From contig BGKB01000069.1 of the NCBI GenBank assembly GCA_003116975.1, forward strand, positions 248,001 through 312,000: a stretch of DNA of 64,000 nt, given 5' to 3'. Below, in pieces: positions 17,980-28,100 of the stretch. Source of the DNA: Aurantiochytrium sp. KH105. Its lineage: Eukaryota > Sar > Bigyra > Thraustochytrida > Thraustochytriidae. Position 1 is the first letter of the stretch, and every line of letters begins with the position of its first letter. Below the pieces are notes generated by a model. It ran no database searches. It saw only the letters and a program-made list of their open reading frames with translations, and had not been told where the DNA came from. The position numbers and the translations under genes were made by a program.

Positions 17980-19155
17980 CGCGCGCCATTTCATTGTTTG
18001 GCACCCACGGTCAGTGGCTGCCCGCCCGGCGTCCCGCGTATCTTTCTTTTCTTAATCCGAGTCCCTTCGACTCCCTCACAACCATCTGCAGCTGCACGTC
18101 CACCCAATGACCTTTCGATCCACAGCGCGACAAACGAGCAAGCGAAGCAAGCTTGCTGCACGAGTTCCTCGGCGGCGGCGGCCTTGAAGTCGTGCTTGCT
18201 CCTCTCCTTCTTCGGCGATCCTTATCATCCCAACTTGAAGAAGTGAGTGCCTTCGAGGCCTGCCTGCTTCTTTCTGCCTAGTCACTCGAACCAAGGCGCG
18301 AATGTATGTAACGAGAGAAGCACGAGCGAAGAAAATCCAAGGCGCGCCGCGAGCAAACCATCCTCGCCGACCTTCCCGGGACCATCGCCCGGCGCGGGCG
18401 CAGGTTCGCGCGAGACGCAGCGCCGCTCCCTCGCGCCGCTCCCCCGCGCACGCGCGCGCACGCGAGCGGGCAGGCGGAGGCAGGCGGAGGCAGGCACGCA
18501 GCAGCTGCGCGGCGGCTTCGTTTGGGCGGTTCGAATCGGGCCCGGCGAGCCCGGGTAAACGCGGACTTCTCCGCCGCCTCGGGCGCCGCGGCCTCGCGAC
18601 GCGACCGCGGGACCCGCGCCGGACCGCGCGCCCTGCTCCCGCTCGCTCCGCGCGCCCCCGCGTGGAGACGCCGCGCCCGGACCGCGCGCAGCAACGGCGC
18701 CGAGACCAGCAGACGCGCCGGCCGGCCAGCTCTGCCTCGTCGCCTCCTTGCGACGCGAGTCGACGCGACGCGACGCGAGCCGACCGAGCGTGCGGACCAG
18801 CAGACGCGCAGGGCCCGGCCGTGGGCGCGGGCACGAGGCGAACGCGCGAGTCTCCCGCGAGCCCCGCGCGGCCTTTGATCCTCGCGCGAGTCCGAGTTCG
18901 CAGGAGAGCCGTCTCGGCCAGGATCCTTCGTTCGCCCCGTCTCCCTCCTTCCGAAGATAGAGATACGTATCCTGCCGCTGGTCCCTGCTCTGCGCGAGCG
19001 CTCTCTTGCTCGTGCAGCCCGGCACATCACTACTCAACACAGCACAACTCAACACGGCTCAGAAAACGTGGAGCGACGCTCGGAGACGCTGATTTCGCCA
19101 GGCCAGTAAAAGGGCCGAGACTCACGGGCTCGACGACGACGACGGCAAAGCAACG
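17385..19155. other. Divergent promoter spacer
   Basis: This 1.8-kb stretch separates the divergent PARP-finger and deubiquitinase genes. The half nearer the deubiquitinase (18350-18960) is extremely GC-rich, giving long Arg/Ala/Pro frames on both strands that I regard as artefacts. It contains (CAAG)10 at 17937-17976. No RNA gene was recognised. Confidence 0.5.
17937..17976. repeat. (CAAG)10 microsatellite
   Basis: Ten perfect tetramers, preceded by degenerate CAAG units from about 17825, so the array was probably longer. Confidence 0.93.
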
Positions 19156-22100
19156 ATGGGTGCCACACCTCGTGATATGGATCCTCCAGGCGTCAATCCC
19201 GGCGCCGCGGGCGCAGGCGGTAACGCCAACGCCGGCATGCAACAGACGACGCCGAGCGGAATGGACCGCCAGCAGCTCCAACAGCTCACATATGTTTCCA
19301 ACTTGTATGTCGAGAATCAAAGCGTTGAATATGCGCCATGTGGAAAGGCCATGGCCGTGGCACTCCAGTTTGCTGGGTCCCCAGAAGTGGAGGCCTTCAT
19401 GCGCGAATGCATCGAGGGCGTTGTGGGAATCTTCCTCGAACAGACGGCACATTCTGTCTTGGTCAAGCTCCTCCATAATTTCCAGGTCGTTCTGCAGGGT
19501 ACATGCGAGCTAGTCCTTCATGACCTCAAAAAATACCAGCACGTGCAGTACCTCCAACTTCTGGCGCGTATTTTGAGCCCAGACGCGGTCTTTTACTCGA
19601 CGCCTGACGCCATGGATGCCGAATTGACCTCTCGAGAGGTGATCAAACGCTCGCGTGGCTTCAAAGTACGTGAAATTGTGGTGAAAACCTTTTACGAAAA
19701 AGGCGGCTTCGATCTTCTGGAGCAAATGATGACGGGAAAGGTGCCCGTGCGCCGCACGCAGGGTGGCTCAGGGGATCCTGGCGTCTCGGAAACTGCGGGC
19801 GGTGCCTCGACCGGAGAAAACCTCAACTCTTCCTCTTCTTCAACTGGGCAAGCCCGGTCGCTGACCGCAAACGAAGTAGTGCTCTTGCTCGAACCCTTTG
19901 TTCAGGCGCAGGACTTAATTGGCCGAGAGCGCGCTGAGGCAGCTTGCCGCGCCGCCATTCAAGCCGTGGAGCGCATGGATGAAGAGGCCCTCAAGACGCA
20001 GCGCACGGTCGAGCTTGCCAAATTGCGCAAGGCTCTCAAGGTTGTCTTGGGCGACGACGAGCGCCTTCGCTACTTTTTGCGGACCCTTGCGCTTCGTACG
20101 TTTACCTCGAGCGCCTTTCAGCTGCGCAAGCTCGGCCTCGATCTCATCGGGGAGCTCGTGACCGACGCGCAACAGGCAGGAGCACGCTCCATGGGATCCA
20201 CCGACGGCCTCGGATCTTCGATGTCAACGACAGCGCCCCCTCCGCCGCCGCCACCGCCGCCAGCAGGCGCGGGGGCGGCCGATGATGACATGTTTGACAC
20301 CAAAACCATGCACGAGTGGCTCGTGGACAACGAAGTTCTTGAAAAACTGTTCGGGTCCACGGACGCCTTGCACCCCGCTCTCGTGGGTCGCAGCCAGCGA
20401 CTTTTGGAGTTTATGGCGCGCGGAGCCGCCATGCAGGAGAAACACGTCGATCTCATGTTCAAGTGCTGTGTTGGTCACCACGACTCTGTGCGAGGTGCTG
20501 TTCAATCCCTTCTCGCCGAGCTCGCGGTCGACCACGACGTGCATCCGCCCACGGCTGCCTATATTCTCCGCTGTGCCTCGCGCCTTGTCGACGACCACCG
20601 CGGCGACATGCTGTTTTTTGTGGAAAAACTCATGAGCTGCGGCACCGCGTCTGCTGGCTACAAGTCAAACCTATCACTTTGTGAGGTGAGCGTGCTGCAA
20701 GCGCTTCTGGATCTGCTCTGGCGTCTTCTCGAGACGACGACCGACCTGAGCAGTCCGCGCCGTAAGCAGCTTGTGGACTTTGTTGTCGAGGTGCTTCGGA
20801 TGCCCAACGCTTGCATGCTTCGCGCGCGCCACATTGTCACTTACATTGAGATTCTCCAGGCCTCTGCGCAAGATGCGCAAGCGACAAAGCCAGAGACAGC
20901 CTCGCAAGCCGTTCGCATCTCCACCGCATATGAGCTTTTGCAAAAGATCATCCTCATGTTTGACGTGATTCAGGTGAGCTCATCGCCACTATCTTCGACG
21001 GGACGTTCCTTTGTCAATAGCACGTTTGAAAGCGCCTCGCAGTCCTATTCTGCGGCATTCCCCGGAAGCAACGCGGCCTTCGAGTCCAGTCCCGATAACG
21101 GTGCTGGCCTTGCTGCAGACGCAGACGCCATCAACTCATCCTCCTCGCGCGACGCACCAGGTACAGGCGACGAGGAGACGCACGCCTCGCTCATTGTTCA
21201 AGAAGACGGGGATGGGGCGAAACAGCTTCGCACGCAGAGCGGCCTTATCCTGGAACTTCAGGAGCGCTACAAGCTGCTCGAGCTCGTTGTCGAAGAAATC
21301 AAAGCCCACTGCCACCGGACGAGCATGAGCGTAAAGGTCACACGGGAACAGCTTCTCACGCACATGCAAACGCTCCAGATCCGGCTTGACTTTCTCCAAT
21401 ATTGCGTGTCGCGATCGCGTCTCATGCTCAAGTTTGAGCTCGTGCATCAACTTTGGGAAGCCCTCGCGCAGCCGCTTGAGCGAGAAATTTGCATGGTCTG
21501 GCTACGCCAAGTGGCCGTCGTCGACAACGGACTCTGTCCGGGCCTCTCGGCCGAGGTTACGAGTCAGGTTTTCTCACAGCTTCTCTGCGGGGACATGGAG
21601 TTCAAGCAGCTGAGCGAGCCTGGTTTCAAGTGCTTTTCTGCCTTCTTTCTTGACGTCAATCGTGCAGAGGACATTCTCGACGGCGAGGCGCTCAATCATG
21701 TCGGTGTCGCGAATGCCACCTCCGAGTCCATCTCCTCTACGATTCTTGATACTCATGTAAAGGCCGCCGATGCAGAGAGCTCCGCCGCAGCAGACTCCAC
21801 GGCTCCCGTTTCGGCATCCTCTTCGACCCCGTCGCAGGAAGAAAAGAACAATACCTCTTCTCCATCCTCGCAATTGGTCGAGACAGAAAATGGCGGCAGC
21901 AGCACCACCACCATCAGCAGTGGCAAGGGCGAAAAAGTGAAAAAGATGCAAAAGCATCGGTCTTCTATCTTCACCGAATTCAATCAGACGCCTCGCAACC
22001 GATCCTCGGGTACGGAACCCTCTTCGGCCACGGGAGGTAACCCGGCGGCGACGTCTCTGACTTCACCCAACAACGCTCTCTCACCCAGCGCCCTGACCTC

Positions 22101-25100
22101 CTCGCACATGTTCGGCTTCACTTTCTCCAGCGGGCCCACCCGATCTGACCAGTCGAGCGCAAGCGATATCCGCATTAGCGTTGTAAAGAGAGCCGACGTT
22201 GTTGGTATCGACACGCTCTGGCGCATTGTCGAGTCCGCGCCCGAAGCAACTTCGGCGCGCGCCATGGATCTCTTGCTGCAGGTTCAATGCAGGATTGAGG
22301 CCCTTGGCTCGGAAACGGCAAGCACTGGTGCTTCTGATGTCGACATTAGCGAGGATCCGATTGTGGACATTGCTGGAGACCTCGAGCCTGACGCCGGAGC
22401 CCCAGGGCCTCACTTGACCGACCAAAAGACTGGACTTGAGCGCAGACGAGCGTTTCTCGATCGCACCTTTGCTTTACTCGAGCAGTCTGTCACATCCAAC
22501 GGATCTGGAACGGCGCGTGTGCAACGTTGCATTCGTCTCATCACCAACTACCTTAATGCGTTTCCGCAGACGGCGCGTCTCATTCCCCACGCGCCGCCGC
22601 GGGGCGCAGAGCTCCACTTTCAGGTGCATCATGACAAAGTTCTCTTGTTTTCGAAGCGCGATATCGGTAAGGCGCTGCAAATCAGTGTTCCTGGCACCAT
22701 CACATCGCAAGTACGACGCGCACAGGCTGCCCGATACATGCATGGCATGATCTTGGATTATGACAAGGTATCAAAGGAACATTCGATTTGGCTTGTCGAC
22801 GGCTCCCGAATCAGGCGCGACATGGGGTCCATGGATCCCTTGGACCACGGTATAAAGTCGGCCTCTTCCAACAACATATATCAAATGCTCGCGCGCGCCA
22901 CGCTTGATCCGAGGTCTCTTCCCGTGCAGCCATCGCCAGGCGTGATTGCTGAAGATGATGTCGAACAGGCTGCCCGGAGCTATCGAGCCCTCATTCTGCA
23001 CGCGCGCGAGAAACACACGCTTGGTGCTCTGCAGCAAATGATCCTCGAGGATCTCGTCGCCAAGGACGAGCTGCATTGTCCTTTGAATCAGCGTACCATT
23101 TCTTTGAGCGTGCCAATCTTTCACAAATCGCAGCGCGGTCTTGGGCACAACCAGCAACCCGGTCAGTTTGTGAGCCGGAGCGCCGACTACGGACACGAAC
23201 GCGTGTTGATTGGCATGCAGAATACACTCGACAGCATTCTTCCCGAAGCGGATCAAGCCGCTGGCGTGAACCGCACAGCGACTTCGCGCATTCTGCGTTA
23301 CGTGGTCTATGTTGACGTCGATGAAACGGCGGAGATGGAGGCACCCATCTCTGAGGTGGAGCGTGACGCAGACTTGCCATCGATGCTCATCACCACCGAA
23401 GGCAGCAAATATGTAAGCATGCTGATGCGCTTGCTCGACGATCCATCCATCTCCAACACGACCCGCGTCGAGCTCTGGGAGCTCTTACAGACCCTTCCCA
23501 CCGATCAAGGCATGCTCCGTCGACTCAGCGAGGCTTCCAAGACAGCCGTCGATTGGGGCGAGGAGCTGCGCCCACATGGACCGTTCATGCTTCGTGCCCT
23601 GTATGTGCTCATGATCGTCAACCGTCTCATTGGCAATCAGCAGTCGCGCTCGCGTTTCGAGATGTCGGATGGGGCTGCCATTGCTGATGAACTCGATGAG
23701 GGTGACGACGACGACGACGATGATGATGATGTCTCGATGGAAGAAGACTTTGTCGCGCCCAAAACGTCCTCGAGAGGCGTTGTGGAAAATGGTTCGCTCA
23801 CAGAGGCGAGCACGTGGCGCAGCTACTTTTTCAAGACAGAAGGCTTTCAGGAGGTTGTCTGGCTCCTTGGCCGCATTCTCTCCGAATCATCGGATACCGG
23901 TCGCGTAGAGCAAGGATGGTACTGGGTGTGGCAGCAGTCTGTGGCGCTCCCTGTAGTCATGCGAATCATTCGCTTCTGTGTGCGCGGATCCCTTGCCGGA
24001 GCGACAACTGGCACTGCGCAGGATCCGCATACTGGCAAGAATGCTGCTCCTTTGCGAGTGCAAGCCGGCGGCCGGGTCAAAGACGTTCAAATGGAAGACT
24101 TCAAGCCAGCGCGCGGCATGGCGTTCAGTCCAGCGTCGAAAGAGTCCATCTCGCGGCACTCGGATCTCAAGCTTTTGGCGCGTAACTTGTCCGTTCTCAT
24201 CGTTCTCGCACACCGCGCGACATGTTCCCAGAGCGGCATTCATGCTGAAGCGGAGCGCATGGCTAGCGCATCGCAGGAAATGTCAGCGAGCGGCGGCGGA
24301 GATGCTGAAGAAATTCCTATTCCGTCATTGCCGGAAGACGGCCCTGACGAAGACGAGACGGAAGACGACGAGAGCGACGAACCAGCAGAGACAGGGTCCG
24401 GGTTTGGGTATGGTGAAGATGACCTCGGCATGACGCTGGACCGTGATGCGTCCGCGGGAGGACGCGGAAACGGCAAAGATCAGGCCAGCGAGAGCGACAA
24501 TGCCATGCTCGAGGTCCTGGTCGATGCGGTGCAGACCTCTTTTATGGTTTTGCAGTCGAACGAGGCTCTCGGTGCCGAGTTTCTCGCATCACAAGTCCAC
24601 CACCAGCAGGCGCACCACCTTGCGTGGCTCGGCGCATCTTCAGTTGTTGATGTTCTCGCCCTCAGTCGATTCTCGGTTGTGCGTGATATGCTCCGAGATC
24701 TCTTGTCCATGCTTTGTTCCTTTTCAGAAGAGAACAGGCTCGCCGTGGAGTCACTCGCTCACGAGACCTTGTACACGATACCTCGAAACTGCCCAACATG
24801 CGACGACTACTTTGCTTTTGTGCGCAGGGAGATCATCCAAGGCCAATTCCGAGTCGACCGGTTCACGCGGCTTGTGATTGCTCGTCTCGTTCAGTACCCC
24901 GCGCTCTCGCGGCAGCAAATTCGGCGCGAGGCGAAGCTGTTGAACTCTTTCGGCGCTGCGCTGCGTGCACAGACCTTCAAGCCACGTCCAGGCAGGCCGC
25001 GCCGCTCTGTCGCAAATGAGGACTCCCCGCAGTATATTGCCATTAAAACGGTGACGCTGACACTCTTGGATGACACCCTCATTGGATATCTGGATCTGAT

Positions 25101-28100
25101 GGAACTCATTCTGCAAGAGGATAAGACAGTGTGTGAGGATGCATCCATGTGTACGCCTCTCATGGAGTCACTCTTTCATCGGTTCCTTATGGCAGTGCCG
25201 AGCGCGTCGAAGAAGCGCGCGAGCGCAATTGCATCTCTTCCGGATGTACGGACGCGAGTGTTTGGGCTTCTCCGACTCATGGCGGAGGCCTCGGATCGCT
25301 GCCTCAAGTGGCTCGTTGACGCCTCGAGTCAGTTTGTGCGCGATACGCCTGTGCCTGTCACTCGGCAGGGCCGGCTCGACTGGAGTTTCAAGCCTGTGGA
25401 CTTTCGCAAGTCCCCGTCTGGCTTTGTGGGCCTTGTCAATCAAGGCGCAACATGCTATCAGAATTCCGTTCTGCAACAGCTCTTTATGGCCCCGGCGCTG
25501 CGCGATTGGATTCTCCACGCCCCAGGCGTCCTTGGATCAATTGTTGCTTCCAGGACTGACGCGATCAATAGGGCCCTTGACGATGGCGTGCAGGACGAGA
25601 TTAGCCCCCACGAGGAGGACGAAGGCGCAGAGTACCTGTGGAATGACATTCCCCGCATGCGCGATAGCAAGAAGAACCGGCTCTTGCGCGCTCTGCAGTA
25701 CACATTCACGTTCCTGAAGCATTCGGACAAGCGGTTTTTCAACCCGCGGGGATTTGTAAACGAGTCGGCCGGTCTCAAACTGACGGATGGACATCTCTCG
25801 CAGAACGACGCCATCGAATTTTACTCGCGGCTTGTCGACTATCTAGAGGAGACAACCCAAGGCAAGAGTCAGTGCAAAGCTTTGCAGGATATGCTCTACG
25901 TGCGAACATGTACGATGAACGTGCGCAACTGCGATGGCAAGCATCGCACTGAGTCGGAGGTCGGTACACCATTTCTGACTCTCAATGTACGAAGCGGCAT
26001 GGCCGGACCCACGCTCCACTCTTTGGATGACGCACTGGAGTCGTGGTTCAAGGCGGAGAAATTGAGCGGTCTCGAGTGTGAGGTGTGCAACACCAAGGAC
26101 AAGGAGCGGCGATTTGAGGCGGATCAGATCAAGTGCTTTTCCAAGTTGCCACCTGTGCTCGTTGTCCAGTTGCAACGTTTCGACTTTGACTACGAAATCA
26201 TGCAGCCCACCAAATTGAACCATCGCGTCAGCTTTGAGCATCGCATCGACCTGTATCGATTCACTCGCGCAGCCGTCATGGAAAAGTTCGATGAGGAAGC
26301 CTCGCGGGCCAACCCTGCAACCCCGAGCGTCGAGGCGGCAGAAGTTGTTTCCGGTTCAACCAAGGTCGAAGGCTCGGCGGGTCGTGCGTCGCCAGCGCTC
26401 GCGCAGAGCTCCGAGCCCGTTAAACTCGCTGAATCTGATGGAAAAGAGGAGTCGCCCGAAGGAACGGACGCGGACGAAGATGCAGCAATCAAGCCTAAGC
26501 CCAACACTGTGTACGAGCTTAGTGGAGTCGTGGTGCATCAAGGTTCAGGTGCGAACTTTGGCCATTACTATTCGTTCATCAAGGACCGTCGGTCGGGATC
26601 TTGGTTTCGATTTGACGACGAGCGCGTGACGCCCTTTGACGTGCGCAATCTTGAGGAGGAATGCTTTGGTGGACCTCTGGGAAGCGGCGGTGGGTCGCAA
26701 GGCGGTTGGAGCTCAAGCTCGAACAGCGGCGGAATGAATATGGGCGGCATGAACCTTGGTCTCGGCGGCATGGGCAAGTTCAAGCAGTACGGCGCGCGTG
26801 ACAATAATGCATACCTTCTGCTGTACGAGCTTTTGGACGGTCCGCGGAGTGGTGTCGCCACAGCATACCAACCCAAGCTTTCCATGCCAAGGGCTCCGTC
26901 AATGTCTTCGGCACCTGTACTCGAATCACCAGCAACGAATTCTCTAGGATTTGCGCGAGCCGGGCAACTCGTGTGCCGGCTTCAAGTGTGGTTACGGCAA
27001 GCACGCCTGGCATTGACGGCCAAACATCGCCTCAAGAAGATCGAGCAGGATGTTTGGGAGGACAACCAGCGCACACTGCGTCACGGTCTCGTGATGGTAC
27101 CCACCTTTATGGACTTTTGTCTTGGCCTTTTGCAAATTCAGAGTACGGACGAGGACACCCTCGAGGCCACGGCCAAGATGGGCCTTATTGTGTACACGCG
27201 AGCAACGTTGCGAATTCACTCGCTCAAGTCTCGCTTGCGGGTATGGGACACCAAGCTGCGCGACCTGCTGCGTCGAAGCCTCGATATGGCGCCTGGGGTT
27301 ATTCCGTGGTTCCTCGGAGCCGTTTGTAAGCCCGATATCCGGCACGACACACTCGAGCCGCTTCTGCAGCACTGCACGGAAAAGGCTGCGCGGAGCTTTG
27401 CGGTGTCGCTTCTGAATGACGTGATCGGACTCGCAGTGGATGCCGCTTGGGGGCCATCCATCGCCGAAGGGCCGTGTGCGCCGCAGCAGGCCGTCGAGGG
27501 TGCCCTGGTGCAATTTGTGGACGTTATGTGTGGTCTTTTGCCGATGGAACCGACGAACTGCAGGTTCATGCGCCCATACTTTGCAGTGTGGCAAGGGCTT
27601 TGCCGCGCGCCGCCGCTTCGGGATATGCTTTTGGAGCGCGATGTTGACGTGCTTCTCTTGCGTGTGTACCAGCTCGCGGACCCGTCTCTCCGTGCTGCGG
27701 GACGGAACCGCGGAAGTTCGCTTGACTTGCATTCGGCGCAACAGCAGCAGGCCGGGGCGCTTTCGGGCGTTGTGGAGGGCGACTTTTCCGCTCTCGTGGA
27801 TGCTCTGACCTTGCTATTGATGGGTTCAACGAGCGACGAATCGTACCGCAGGCTGGCGCGGCTTTCCGGCTACTATGAGGATCCCATGAGTGCGGACGGC
27901 GATGGTGACGCGGAAGATATCGAGGATGAATTTGGAGAGGAACCCGGCATTGTGGGCGCTGGCGAGGAGGGCACAGTGGAGCACGCTCGTTCCAGCACAA
28001 TGTCTTGGTTTATGCGTCAAGCACGCATGTCGCGCGCGGTGCGACTTGCTCGTGGGATGCCGTCAAAGGGCGACGCGCCCAGCACCACGGCCCATCTGCC

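Noticed and set aside
18525-18560. tRNA T-arm-like ggttcgaatc
   Set aside because: The flanking bases do not pair as a T-stem, and no acceptor, D or anticodon arm can be built around it.
18302-19513. 403-codon plus-strand frame upstream of the deubiquitinase
   Set aside because: Arg/Ala/Pro-rich artefact of an extremely GC-rich leader, overlapping the true start in another frame.
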